In this document: positions 1 through 10,001 of the stretch, one piece after another
Layout of the letters: every line of letters starts with the position of its first letter
Numbering within the stretch: position 1 is the stretch's first letter
NCBI GenBank assembly: GCA_004293045.1
Contig: RDXY01000006.1
Location: 1 to 64,000 of the forward strand
Source: Flavobacteriia bacterium
Lineage (GTDB): Bacteria > Bacteroidota > Bacteroidia > Flavobacteriales > Flavobacteriaceae
Direction of reading: 5' to 3'
DNA: 64,000 nucleotides
Program-made: the position numbers and the translations under genes
Notes under the pieces: generated by a model
The model's input: only the letters and a program-made list of their open reading frames with translations
Database searches by the model: none
What the model was told of the DNA's origin: nothing

Positions 1-5
1 AGTAA
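1..5 (+). CDS. 3' end of an upstream giant paralogue (partial)
   Basis: Only the last bases and the TAA stop (bases 3-5) are inside the window. They are followed by about 95 bases that nearly match those after the stop of the 3154-residue gene at 9906, including the terminator. I infer that the gene to the left is a paralogue, probably with the same sorting-domain C-terminus. Nothing of its body can be seen. Confidence 0.5.
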
Positions 6-65
6 TACAGTAGCACACCAGTACGGATTAAAAATCAGTACAAGTAAACTATATTATTCAATAAG

Positions 66-95
66 AGGAGGCTGTCGAAAGACAGCCTCTTTTTG
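66..95 (+). terminator. Rho-independent terminator of the upstream gene
   Basis: A perfect 9-bp stem (GAGGCTGTC / GACAGCCTC) closes a GAAA tetraloop and is followed by TTTTTG. The same hairpin recurs at 9966-9995. Confidence 0.92.
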
Positions 96-441
96 TTTGT
101 ATATTATAAATCACGTAGTTATAAAATGTAATTTAGTTTAGACGTCTCAGTTTTAATTTATTTTTGTTTTTTATCGATTTTTTTTGCATTTCAACAATTT
201 TTCAAATTAAATGTTGTGTTTAATTTTTTTTTTATTATTTTCACGAATTATTTACAATTAATTAACAAATTTCAACACAAATGAGAGGCAAATAGCTCTT
301 TGTAATGCTGCTGTTAAATAATTGTTTTTTTTAAGATTTAATGATAATTTTTTATAACTAATAAGCATATTTAATTTGTACAACATCCCTTAGGGAGACT
401 ATATATATTCAAATCAATTTTTTTTAACCAATTTTTTATTT
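96..441. other. Intergenic leader region of the giant gene
   Basis: This is very AT-rich, with long T and A runs, and I see no coding sequence. A small TCCC-TTA-GGGA inverted repeat lies at 386-396, about 45 bases before the start codon. I found no clean TAnnTTTG box, so the promoter of the 3154-residue gene is not placed. Confidence 0.5.
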
Positions 442-3400
442 ATGACAAATTTTTACCTATCGTGGAAGACCTCATGGAATGATGGTTTTTTACGAACGAA
501 TGCAGAACCTGTCACGGGTAGCGCTTCGAAAAATGGACTCCTAAAAACAGCAATGCTCTCTTTGTTGTTTTTGTTTGTCTTAGGCATATCCCAGGGATTT
601 GCCCAAACAACATTAATTAGCCCAACTGCTTCGGGTGGTTTTGAAAACGGAACTACTTTTTCAAGCAATTCATGGACGCAAGTAAACTCAGGACAGTCTT
701 TTTTTGTTGGGACATCTGCAGTAACTGCTCCATCAAATGGGTCGTATATGGCTTACACAAGTACAACTTCAGGCTCGTTAACTGCAGGAGCTGTATTTAG
801 TGTGGCTCACATTTATCAAGATGTAGTTATCCCAGCTGGAGAATCTGTACTTAATGTTTCACTTAAGTATAGAATTTCTGCGGTTGATGGAGGGTATGAT
901 TATCTTAAGGTTCATGTGGTTCCAACAACTGTGACTCCGGTTGCAGGTACAGCGTTGACAACAGGTCAATTAGGTGCAAATACAGATGGTACAACAAGTT
1001 TTGCTACGTATAACTTTTCTGGTGTCGTGCAAGCGGGAACTACACAAAGAATTGTTATCTCTTTTAGAGCAGATGGAGTATCTCCTCATGGAGCAGGTGT
1101 ATTTGATGAAATTTCAGTTGCCTCAAGAGCGCCTATTGTGCCTAGTGCGCCAATTACTTTTTCAGCAACGCAGTTAAATGCTGTAGGAATGACAATAAAT
1201 TGGGTAGACAATTCAACTAACGAAACGGCTTTTAAAATTTATCGTTCTACTGATAACGTTACTTTTGCACAAGTAGGTACTAACATTGCATCTACAACAA
1301 GTGTAGGAACGGGTCAGGTATATTCTTCTGTACAAACAGGGCTTTTACCTAGTACTACCTATTATTATAGAATTACTTCTGTTGGTGATGTTGAATCCGA
1401 TTTTTTAACTGGTTCTCAAGTTACAAATGCCCCAGGGAATTTCACTTCTATAATATCAGGAAACTTTGGATCAGCAGGAACTTGGGATGCTAATAGTGTA
1501 CCAAGTTTATATGATAATATCACAGTTAGTAATGGAACTATTGTAACTATTGATGCCGCAAGTCAAGCATCAAATAATGTTACGATCAATGGAAATGGAG
1601 CGCTTGTTTTTGGAGTAACTCCTTCTTCGTTTACCGTTAATGGAAATTTAACCGTTAACGCTAGCGGATTATTTAATGTATTTAATGGTTCAACAGGTAA
1701 AACATTAAACGTTAAGGGGAATATAGTAAATGATGGTCGTATCGATGCTTCACCTACTAGTGCCTCTTTAGTTCTTAATGGATCTACCGTGCAAACGGTT
1801 TCAGGTTCTGGAGTTTTTGGTGGTACTGTAACGTCAACATCAAATACAAATACCGTTGGAATGATTCGTAGTATTACTTTTAGTAATACGAGTACCGCCA
1901 TTCCAAATATTATTTGGCAAGCGGGTAACATCAGAATTGCAAACAACATCACATTTACAGCTTCAAGAGTAAATATGAATGGAAGCACCATGTATTGGGG
2001 GAACTTTGATGCAGTTGGTACTTTAACAGCTCTAGATGGTACGGGTATTATTAATGGAAAATTTTCAAGATGGTGGACTACAGGTCAAACAGGAACATCC
2101 CTTACATCTGGGTCTAATCCAACAACTACAACAAGTAAATTCCCATTTGTTAGTCCTTTAGGAAGTAATAGAAGTGCTTTTATATCTAGATCTTCTACTT
2201 CTACAACAGGAAACACAGCAGGGTATACAACCATGCAATATGTGGATGCACCTGCAAATACTATGACTAGTGGTTTATCAATTGTTGATGGTACTTACAC
2301 CGTAAACCAACGTTTTGACGGAAGTTGGAATGTGGCTGCTGAAAGTGGTTATGTATATGCTTCGGGAACACACGCACTTGCCATTGTTGCAAACAATGCT
2401 TTTACTCCTATAGGTACCACGGCAACGACAAGAATTGTTTCTGCTAGTGCAGTAGCGCCGGGTACGCATCAAACAGGAACTACTACACCTGGTGGGCAAA
2501 GAATCAGTCTTACTACAGCACAATTAACTTCTGGAAGTTTTTATATTGGTGCTAATGCAGCTGATATTTTACAACCATGTACAGATACGCCTGTAGCAGG
2601 TACGTTGAGTGCTGCTAATCAATATATTTGTATTGGTTCAACAACAGCACCTGCGGCCTTAACATTAACTGGTTTTACAACGAATCCTGGAATTACGTTC
2701 CAATGGGAAGAATCTGTGAATGGTGGTGCTACTTGGGCTAATGCAACAGGAGGAACAGGAGCAACAACTTCTTCGTTCACGCCTCCGGTAATTACATCTA
2801 ATATTAAATACCGTGCTAAAGTTACTTGTACAGGTTCAGGAATATCGGTTTATTCTACAGAACAACAAATTGAAATGGTTACTTGTACCTATAACACTAG
2901 TTTTACGGCTGGTGGGGTGGCTTACCAATCAATTATGCCTGCCAAAGGAGGTAGTGGTTTAGCTTACTCTGGAGCATGGACATCAACAACTAGTGGGGAT
3001 GATAATACTTCACCTGTTACCTTATTAACAGGAACAACTTTTAAATACCAAGGACGACCTATCACTGGCTTTAGAGCATGTACAAACGGTTGGATGACTT
3101 TTAATACAGCATCAACAAGTGCATCGTATACGAATGATTTAGCTGCTACTGGTCAAAATTTAGTTTTAGCTCCTTTTTGGGACGATTTAGTTTTAACTGG
3201 TCAATCGTATGCAAATAGAGATAGCTCTATGCGATATTTAGTTGAAGGAACTTTAGGTTCTGGTTCGGCGGTTATTACTATAGAATGGTCAGGTTTGGAA
3301 GTATATAATATTCCTGGTCCAGATTTAAATTTCCAAGTGAAATTATACGAGCAAGGGAATAAAATTGAATACATCTATGGTAACTTTAAAGGGTTTGATG

Positions 3401-6400
3401 GAACGTTCAATTCAGCATATACTTATAGTATAGGTATGAATGGTAGTTTACCTTCAGGTACCACAGCAGCCAATAGATTTGCTTTACAAACTGTAAACTA
3501 CAATCATTTTGATTCAGCTACTGCACCAACTGGTTTGGTAATTATGCCAAACTGTAATTCTAAATATGTCTTTACTCCAGGTACTTATACAGGTTTAACG
3601 GCAGCGCCAACTTTGGTGGCTCCAGTAAATAATGAGCCATCAGGAGCTATAGGTTTAGATGTTGCAACTGCGCCAACTTCTGAATTATGTGGGTTGTACT
3701 ATCACTCTAGATTAGCTACTGATTCAGGTAAAGGACAAGCTTGTGCGACTACAGCGGGTAACCAAGACGATGACGTTTGGTTTGCTTTTGAAACTACAGC
3801 AGCTTCTGAATATTCTATTGTAGTAAGAAGTTCTCCTTTATACGATGCGGTAGTAGAATTATTTGATGAGAATTTAAATTCAATTTCTTGTAAGAATGCT
3901 ACAGGTAGTGGATTAACGGAAACATTAACCGCTACTGGATTAATACCAGATGGAGCTTTTTATTATGTAAGAGTATTCCATAATGGTACTGGTTCTTTTG
4001 CTTCAGGTGGAAGTGGGGAGTTCAGTATTGCTATGAATGAAGTATTATACCCACCAGCAAATGATAACATCGCTGGAGCTATTGCTTTAAACGTAAATGC
4101 TTCTTGCCAAAACACTTCAAGTATTTTACCAAATACATTAGTGGCAACAGCTTCAACAACTACGCCAGCTGCTTGTAATACGGCTGATGATGACGTATGG
4201 TATTCATTTGTAGCAACTTCTACATTAAATGAAGTAAAAGTACAGTCTGGATCGGGTTACAACGCATCCATGCAAATATTATCTTCTTCAGATAATACAG
4301 CTACTGGTACCTTAACTCAGTTAGCTTGTATCAACAATACATCTACAGGAGGTTTAGAAACATATGCAGGACCATTTATTGTTGGTCAAACTTATTTTGT
4401 AAGAGTGTATCATGCAGCAACAGGTGTAGGAACAGGAAACTTTACTATTTGTGTATCGGCTCCAACTCCTTCATGTGCGGTAAATGCAACGCCTGCAAGC
4501 GCAGCTACAAATGTTAGTTTAACACCAACATTAACTTGGGCGGCGGCTACAAATGCAACACAATATGATGTATATTTAGGTAGTACTTCAGGAGCGTTGT
4601 CTCTTGTTGCAGAAAATATTACTACTACTAGTTATACTTTAACTACAAATCAAATTTTAGTTGGTTTAACTAATTATTACTGGTATGTAGTAGCAGAGAA
4701 TGTTAATGGTTCAGCTACATGTACGGTTGCAAATGAAACTTCATTTACTACACAATCAGATTGTTTAGCGCCTACTGCATTAACGTTCTTACCAACTAGT
4801 GCAACTTCAGCTACATTATCTTGGACGTCTCCAGCTATTGGACAAACGCCACAAGGGTATGAATATGCGGTTACAACTACCAACGTAACACCAACTACTT
4901 CTGGTATAGCAACTACTTTAAATTCAGTTTCAGTTGCAGATTTAACTTCAGGTTCAACCTATTATTTCCATGTTAGAAGTATGTGTGCGAATGGCGAAAT
5001 GGGATCTTGGGTAACATCAAGTGCATTAATTATGCCTGTAATTACACCAGTTCCATGGACAGAAGGTTTTGCAACAACTACCTTGCCAGCGCAATGGTCT
5101 AATAATGGATACGCTGTTGGAACTAGTGGTGGTGGTAATCCAGGGAATGCTATTTATGACAATTTATGGTCTTTCTCTACAACTGCTAATTTTGCTACAC
5201 CTAATTTAGGAACTATAGCGGCAAATCATATATTTACATTTGATTATAAATTAGTAAATTATAGTAATTCTGATGCACCTGCTGCAGGTTCAGGTAATTT
5301 TGTAGTTCAAATTTCAAACAATTTTGGAGCTACTTACACTACTTTAGAAACAGTAGATAACGATGGTGTTGCTGGTTGGAGACAAAAGTCGTATGATTTA
5401 GCAGCTTATGCAGGTCAGAACATTAAAGTAAAAATTACAGGAAATTGGATTTCAGGTGATTATTATTTAGCTTTTGATAATATTTCAGTTTCTGCACTTT
5501 GTAGCGGTATGCCTACAGCTGGAACGGTTAGCTTAGCAGCTCAGTCACTTTGTCCTGCAGCGCCTGTTGCATCAATTACGGTTACTGGTGCATCTACAGA
5601 TGCAGGTACAGCTTACCAATGGCAACAATCTACAGACAATGGTGTAGAATGGGTGGATGCAATTGGAGGAACAGGAGTAAATACGCTTACCTATTCTCCT
5701 CCGGTATTTGCTGGAGATCCAATTTTATATCGTTTAAGAGTATCTTGTACGACTACTGGTGACGAAGCGTATTCAAACACGTCTCAAGTGAATGGTAACC
5801 CTAGAGCGGTTCCGTTTACGGAAACATTTGATGATATTGCAAATTTAACAGGATGGGCGTCTACTGCAGGTTTTTATATTGGTTCTACTCGTGGAGCTAC
5901 AGGTAATTCAGGTGCAAATGCTTATATTAATATTTGGTCTAGTACCCCTTCAGGTTATTTAAGAACGGCTAATTATGGGCCTATTACAGCAGGTCAGGCT
6001 TTACGATTTGATTATCAATTATCAAATTATAGTTCACCTTATGCTGCTCCAGCAGCAGGTTCAGGAAATGTTGTAGTAGAAGTAAGTACCGATTGTGGTG
6101 CCACGTATACTACATTAGAAACTATTAATAACGACGGTGAAGCAGGTTATAGAACTAAAACCTATTCATTAGCTGCTTATGTAGGACAAAATGTAGTGTT
6201 CAAAATCACAGGAAACAGAACATCAGGAGATTACGATTTATCTATTGATAATCTTGCTGTTATTGTGCCTGCTCCTGAAGTAGTTTCTTACAGCCCAGCA
6301 ACAGTTTGTGCGGGTAGTACAGTTGCTATTTCTGGAAATTATTTTAGCACGGTTTCTAGTGTGAAAGTAGGTACTACAGAGGTGACTTTCAATATTGTAA

Positions 6401-9400
6401 ATGCTAACACAATTACATTTATTGCACCAAGTACTTCAACGGGTGGAGCTATTACAGTTACCAACCCAGGTGGACAAGGAACAAGTGTACTTAATTTAGT
6501 TATTGATAACACCGCTGCAACAATAACAGCAGACGGTCCAACCACTTTTTGTTCAGGTAGTAGTGTCGTTTTAACGGCTAGCCCTGCATCAAGTTATTCT
6601 TGGTCAACTGGAGCTACTACTCAAAGTATTACAGTTAACCAGTCTGGTAATTATTTTGTTTCGCTAATTAATGCAAACAGATGTGAATTACGTTCAGAGT
6701 CAGTTGCTGTAACCGTAAACCCAGTTTCTTCTGAAACAGTTGAGCAATCAGCATGTGGTAGTTATACCTGGCCATTATCTGGTCAAACGTATACAGAAAG
6801 TGGAGATTACACTTATGTGACAACTAACGCAAGTGGATGTCCACATACTACAACGTTACAATTAATGATTAGTAATGGTGCTATTACGGCTCAGCCAACA
6901 GCGCCTACTATTTGTAAATCAATTGGAGCAACAGCTAGTATTTCGGTTGAAGTTTCAGGAGCTAACTTACCTACTTATCAGTGGCAAGTTCAAACTGCTT
7001 CTAGTACAACTGTTTGGACAAACATTCCACTTTTAGTTGCAGGTAATCCTAATCCTAACTATTCTGGAATTACTTCAGAAACTTTGAATATTACAAGAAC
7101 TACTACATCGCTTCCTGCTACAGGAACGAAGTATAGAGTACTTGTTACTTCATGTGGTACAACGGTAACTTCAAACGCAGTAGCATTAGCAGAATTGGCA
7201 ACATTGTCAAAAGCTGCAACTATTACTGTAGTTAGTTCATTGTCTCCTGCATTAACAACATGTGAAGGTTCAACAGTGAACTTATCATTAGCAGCAGGAA
7301 GTATTGGAAATGTTCAATGGGAAATGTCAACGACATCTGCTACGGCAGGCTTTACTCCTGTTGGATCATTAATTCAACAATCAGCTTTGTCAGCTGTAAA
7401 CACAATAATGTCATTTACTACGCCAACTTTAACTCAAGATACTTGGTTTAGAGTAGTGGCAACAAATGGTGTTTGTAATTCAGCTACCTCTGCAGCTATT
7501 AAAATTAATGTTAGTACTATACCAACAGCAGGAACAATTGCTGGAGGAGACGTAACAGTTTGTGCGCCACTTGTGGCACCATCAAGTACTGTATTTGATG
7601 TAACTGGAAGTGCTTTGGCAAATTCAATTACAAACAGTACAACATTATCATTAGAAGGCACTACTTCAGGAACAACCATAGTTTGGGAAAGAAGTATAAA
7701 CTTTGTAAACGCTACTAATGCTGCACCAGTATGGTCAACGGTTACTAATGTAACGGCTACTACAGCAACAGGTGCTTCTTATTCAGGTGCAGGTACTGGA
7801 GAATTAGTGGTAGGTAACTTAGCTGCAACTACATGGTTTAGAGCACGCGTAATCAATGGCGCTTGTTCAGTAATAACAGATGAAGTTAAGATTACAGTTT
7901 CACCAGCTGCTAAAGCTGGAACAGTTACTTCTCCAACAACAGTATGTACAGGAGGAAGTATTACATTTACTTCAGCGGCTTACACAGGAAGTGCGATTGC
8001 ATGGGAAGTTTCAACTACTTCTGCAACTACAGGATTTAGTACTGTAGCAGGAGCTAACGAACTTACTTTTACCATGGATAATGTTACTTTAGTAGCACCA
8101 GGTCAAAAATTCTATGTAAGAAGTGTGGTAACAAGCGGTGCTTGTACACAAGCACGTAGCGCTGTAAGAACTGTTACAGTTGATCCAACATCAGTAGCAG
8201 GAACGGTTACTGGAGCAGGAATCGTTTGTTCAGGTGGCGGAGCTACATTAAGATTAGCAGGAAATGTTGGATTAATCCAATGGGAATATTCTGCTGATGG
8301 TGTAGATTATGTGAATGTACCAACTGCAACAGTAGGAAGTGCATCATCATTTAGCACTACATCTGCTACTGGTACTTCAGCAACTTATGTTCTTACGAAT
8401 GTAACAGCGGGTACTTACTTTAGAGCTAAAGTAACAAGCGGATCTTGTTCAGCAAGTTATACAACACCAGTCCAAATGGTTATTGGAACAGAAGCTGTAG
8501 CAGGAACTGCAACAGCAGCAAGTTCTACAATTTGTGCAGCGAGTGGTACTACAATCACCTTAACAGGTAATGTTGGTGCAATTCAATGGCAAAGATCATC
8601 AAACTGGACGGCTGCAACTCCAACATGGACAGCGGTTTCAAATGCAACAGCATCAACGTTAGCAACAGGAAACTTAACAGCTTCTACCGCTTTCAGAGCC
8701 GTGGTGTCAATAGGTTCATGTTCAACAGTTGAAACTGAACCAGTGATTATTACAGTGAATCTTGCAGCAAAAGGAGGAACAGCAGCTATTGCTACTACAA
8801 ATCCAGGAGCTACAATATGTACAGGATCTAGTAAAACATTAACCGTAACAGGAAATGTTGGATCGATCCAATGGCAAATGTCTACAGAATCTGCTACAGC
8901 AGGATTTGAAAACGTTGCTGGAGCAACTAGTTCACCATATACGTTTACTAACATTACTCAAAACACTTGGTTTAGAGCGGTAGCAACAAGTGGTGTATGT
9001 ACTGCAACAGCAAATTCAACAGTTGTAGCAATTACAGTAACGACAATTCCAGCAGTAGCAGGAACAATTTCAGGTAACAACTCGGTTTGTACTGCAACAG
9101 GTTCTACGTTAACTCTAGAAGGGTCAACAGGAAGTATTGTTTGGCAAAAAGCAGTTGCTCCATTTACAACATGGGCAGCGATTTCAGGTCAAACAACTGC
9201 AACGCTAGCAACAGGAAACTTAACAGCTACTACAGCGTTCAGAGCAATTTTAACTAGCGGTTCATGTACGGCTACAACAAGTGCTTATGTAGTAACAGTT
9301 TCTCCATTAGCTAAAGCAGCTACGATATCTGGAAACAGTTTAATTAAAACATTAGCAAATGCAATTTGTACTACTACTACAGCACCTTTAACTTTAGGTT

Positions 9401-9906
9401 CAGGTACAGTAGGTACAATTCAATGGCAGTTTTATAATGCTGGAAGTTCAGCTACAGCTGTAACTGCAACAACGGCCAATTCATTTACATGGACAGATAT
9501 TGCTGGAGCAAATGCATCAGTATTAGCAGCATCAAGTGCTACTATCGGTAATGTTTGGTTCCGTGTTAAAATGACAAGTGGACCATGTTCAGTTGTGTAT
9601 AGCGCGCCAGTTAATGTTTGGTTTAAATCTTGTACTACAAGAGAGGAAGCTCCAATCACAATTTTTACAGTGAAAGGATATCCAAACCCATATTCTACAA
9701 ACTTCACATTATCGTTAGATACACCGAGCGATTCTATGGTTTATGTAAGTGTATTTGATATGACAGGAAAACTGATCGAGAATAGAGAAGTTATGCCTTC
9801 AGATTTAGAAGACTTACAGTTAGGTTCAAATTGGTCTACAGGTGTTTACAATGTTATTGTAACACAAGACAACCAAGTGAAAACTATGAGAATGATTAAA
9901 AAGTAA
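442..9906 (+). CDS. Giant T9SS-secreted multidomain surface protein
   Basis: A 3154-residue cell-surface or secreted protein. Residues 1-54 form a long signal peptide with a hydrophobic core and a GISQGFAQ cleavage region; the N-terminal extension before the core is unusual, but ATG 442 keeps it in frame. Visible modules are a MAM/jelly-roll-like domain (about 55-225), a fibronectin type III domain (about 235-330), a beta-solenoid-like stretch (about 340-720), two pre-peptidase-like domains (about 1060-1330), FN3 domains (about 1335-1530), two more jelly-roll domains (about 1540-1690 and 1790-1930), an IPT/TIG-like domain (about 1945-2030) and about nine Ig-like repeats with FRAxVTSGxC and IQWQ-type motifs (about 2200-3060). 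The C-terminus (YPNPYSTNFTLSLD...) is a type A T9SS sorting domain. The architecture suggests adhesion or a glycan-binding role, but no catalytic domain was recognised. Its tail and terminator are duplicated at the window start. Confidence 0.93.
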   Translation: MTNFYLSWKTSWNDGFLRTNAEPVTGSASKNGLLKTAMLSLLFLFVLGISQGFAQTTLISPTASGGFENGTTFSSNSWTQVNSGQSFFVGTSAVTAPSNGSYMAYTSTTSGSLTAGAVFSVAHIYQDVVIPAGESVLNVSLKYRISAVDGGYDYLKVHVVPTTVTPVAGTALTTGQLGANTDGTTSFATYNFSGVVQAGTTQRIVISFRADGVSPHGAGVFDEISVASRAPIVPSAPITFSATQLNAVGMTINWVDNSTNETAFKIYRSTDNVTFAQVGTNIASTTSVGTGQVYSSVQTGLLPSTTYYYRITSVGDVESDFLTGSQVTNAPGNFTSIISGNFGSAGTWDANSVPSLYDNITVSNGTIVTIDAASQASNNVTINGNGALVFGVTPSSFTVNGNLTVNASGLFNVFNGSTGKTLNVKGNIVNDGRIDASPTSASLVLNGSTVQTVSGSGVFGGTVTSTSNTNTVGMIRSITFSNTSTAIPNIIWQAGNIRIANNITFTASRVNMNGSTMYWGNFDAVGTLTALDGTGIINGKFSRWWTTGQTGTSLTSGSNPTTTTSKFPFVSPLGSNRSAFISRSSTSTTGNTAGYTTMQYVDAPANTMTSGLSIVDGTYTVNQRFDGSWNVAAESGYVYASGTHALAIVANNAFTPIGTTATTRIVSASAVAPGTHQTGTTTPGGQRISLTTAQLTSGSFYIGANAADILQPCTDTPVAGTLSAANQYICIGSTTAPAALTLTGFTTNPGITFQWEESVNGGATWANATGGTGATTSSFTPPVITSNIKYRAKVTCTGSGISVYSTEQQIEMVTCTYNTSFTAGGVAYQSIMPAKGGSGLAYSGAWTSTTSGDDNTSPVTLLTGTTFKYQGRPITGFRACTNGWMTFNTASTSASYTNDLAATGQNLVLAPFWDDLVLTGQSYANRDSSMRYLVEGTLGSGSAVITIEWSGLEVYNIPGPDLNFQVKLYEQGNKIEYIYGNFKGFDGTFNSAYTYSIGMNGSLPSGTTAANRFALQTVNYNHFDSATAPTGLVIMPNCNSKYVFTPGTYTGLTAAPTLVAPVNNEPSGAIGLDVATAPTSELCGLYYHSRLATDSGKGQACATTAGNQDDDVWFAFETTAASEYSIVVRSSPLYDAVVELFDENLNSISCKNATGSGLTETLTATGLIPDGAFYYVRVFHNGTGSFASGGSGEFSIAMNEVLYPPANDNIAGAIALNVNASCQNTSSILPNTLVATASTTTPAACNTADDDVWYSFVATSTLNEVKVQSGSGYNASMQILSSSDNTATGTLTQLACINNTSTGGLETYAGPFIVGQTYFVRVYHAATGVGTGNFTICVSAPTPSCAVNATPASAATNVSLTPTLTWAAATNATQYDVYLGSTSGALSLVAENITTTSYTLTTNQILVGLTNYYWYVVAENVNGSATCTVANETSFTTQSDCLAPTALTFLPTSATSATLSWTSPAIGQTPQGYEYAVTTTNVTPTTSGIATTLNSVSVADLTSGSTYYFHVRSMCANGEMGSWVTSSALIMPVITPVPWTEGFATTTLPAQWSNNGYAVGTSGGGNPGNAIYDNLWSFSTTANFATPNLGTIAANHIFTFDYKLVNYSNSDAPAAGSGNFVVQISNNFGATYTTLETVDNDGVAGWRQKSYDLAAYAGQNIKVKITGNWISGDYYLAFDNISVSALCSGMPTAGTVSLAAQSLCPAAPVASITVTGASTDAGTAYQWQQSTDNGVEWVDAIGGTGVNTLTYSPPVFAGDPILYRLRVSCTTTGDEAYSNTSQVNGNPRAVPFTETFDDIANLTGWASTAGFYIGSTRGATGNSGANAYINIWSSTPSGYLRTANYGPITAGQALRFDYQLSNYSSPYAAPAAGSGNVVVEVSTDCGATYTTLETINNDGEAGYRTKTYSLAAYVGQNVVFKITGNRTSGDYDLSIDNLAVIVPAPEVVSYSPATVCAGSTVAISGNYFSTVSSVKVGTTEVTFNIVNANTITFIAPSTSTGGAITVTNPGGQGTSVLNLVIDNTAATITADGPTTFCSGSSVVLTASPASSYSWSTGATTQSITVNQSGNYFVSLINANRCELRSESVAVTVNPVSSETVEQSACGSYTWPLSGQTYTESGDYTYVTTNASGCPHTTTLQLMISNGAITAQPTAPTICKSIGATASISVEVSGANLPTYQWQVQTASSTTVWTNIPLLVAGNPNPNYSGITSETLNITRTTTSLPATGTKYRVLVTSCGTTVTSNAVALAELATLSKAATITVVSSLSPALTTCEGSTVNLSLAAGSIGNVQWEMSTTSATAGFTPVGSLIQQSALSAVNTIMSFTTPTLTQDTWFRVVATNGVCNSATSAAIKINVSTIPTAGTIAGGDVTVCAPLVAPSSTVFDVTGSALANSITNSTTLSLEGTTSGTTIVWERSINFVNATNAAPVWSTVTNVTATTATGASYSGAGTGELVVGNLAATTWFRARVINGACSVITDEVKITVSPAAKAGTVTSPTTVCTGGSITFTSAAYTGSAIAWEVSTTSATTGFSTVAGANELTFTMDNVTLVAPGQKFYVRSVVTSGACTQARSAVRTVTVDPTSVAGTVTGAGIVCSGGGATLRLAGNVGLIQWEYSADGVDYVNVPTATVGSASSFSTTSATGTSATYVLTNVTAGTYFRAKVTSGSCSASYTTPVQMVIGTEAVAGTATAASSTICAASGTTITLTGNVGAIQWQRSSNWTAATPTWTAVSNATASTLATGNLTASTAFRAVVSIGSCSTVETEPVIITVNLAAKGGTAAIATTNPGATICTGSSKTLTVTGNVGSIQWQMSTESATAGFENVAGATSSPYTFTNITQNTWFRAVATSGVCTATANSTVVAITVTTIPAVAGTISGNNSVCTATGSTLTLEGSTGSIVWQKAVAPFTTWAAISGQTTATLATGNLTATTAFRAILTSGSCTATTSAYVVTVSPLAKAATISGNSLIKTLANAICTTTTAPLTLGSGTVGTIQWQFYNAGSSATAVTATTANSFTWTDIAGANASVLAASSATIGNVWFRVKMTSGPCSVVYSAPVNVWFKSCTTREEAPITIFTVKGYPNPYSTNFTLSLDTPSDSMVYVSVFDMTGKLIENREVMPSDLEDLQLGSNWSTGVYNVIVTQDNQVKTMRMIKK
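7200..9620 (+). repeat. Tandem Ig-like repeat modules inside the giant gene
   Basis: Roughly nine modules of 80-110 codons share the pattern AGT...CxG...LTGNVGxIQWQxS...TxFRAxVTSGxC. Some pairs match at nucleotide level: GCAACAGGAAACTTAACAGC occurs near 8660 and again near 9204. This suggests recent duplication or gene conversion rather than old divergence. Confidence 0.85.
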
Positions 9907-10001
9907 TACAGTAGCTTGCAAGTACGGATTACCATCTGTATAAGTAAACTATATTATTCAATAAGAGGAGGCTGTCGAAAGACAGCCTCTTTTTGTTTGT
10001 A
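9902..10001 (+). repeat. Direct repeat copy 2 (gene tail plus terminator)
   Basis: Near-identical to bases 1-101. It begins in the last codons of the 3154-residue gene and ends just after the terminator T-run. Downstream of it the two loci have no evident similarity. Confidence 0.95.
9966..9995 (+). terminator. Rho-independent terminator of the giant gene
   Basis: GAGGCTGTC and GACAGCCTC pair around a GAAA loop and are followed by TTTTTG, about 60 bases after the stop codon. It is identical to the hairpin at 66-95. Confidence 0.93.

Larger units (their letters stand above)
1..101 (+). repeat. Direct repeat copy 1 (gene tail plus terminator)
   Basis: This block matches 9902-10001 almost base for base, with a few mismatches and one single-base indel near base 40. 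From AAGTAAACTATATTATTC through the terminator to TTTGTTTGTAT the two copies are identical. Each copy starts at the end of a coding sequence, which suggests duplication of a whole gene with its terminator. Confidence 0.95.

Noticed and set aside
386-396. TCCC-TTA-GGGA as a terminator or operator before the giant gene
   Set aside because: The stem is only four bases, there is no T-run, and no second copy was found.
974-5762. Plus-strand ORFs inside the giant gene in other frames (974-1177, 4326-4517, 5550-5762)
   Set aside because: Shadow frames of the large gene without protein-like sequence.
7200-9620. Repeats at regular spacing that might suggest a CRISPR array
   Set aside because: The repeats are about 250-300 bases apart, imperfect, and in frame with a protein; no short direct repeats with unique spacers occur anywhere in the window.
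1563-9707. Minus-strand ORFs of 68-142 residues inside the giant gene (for example 1563-1991 and 8583-8954)
   Set aside because: They run antisense to a long, clearly coding repeat gene, have biased composition that mirrors its Thr/Ala/Val codons, and show no domain features.
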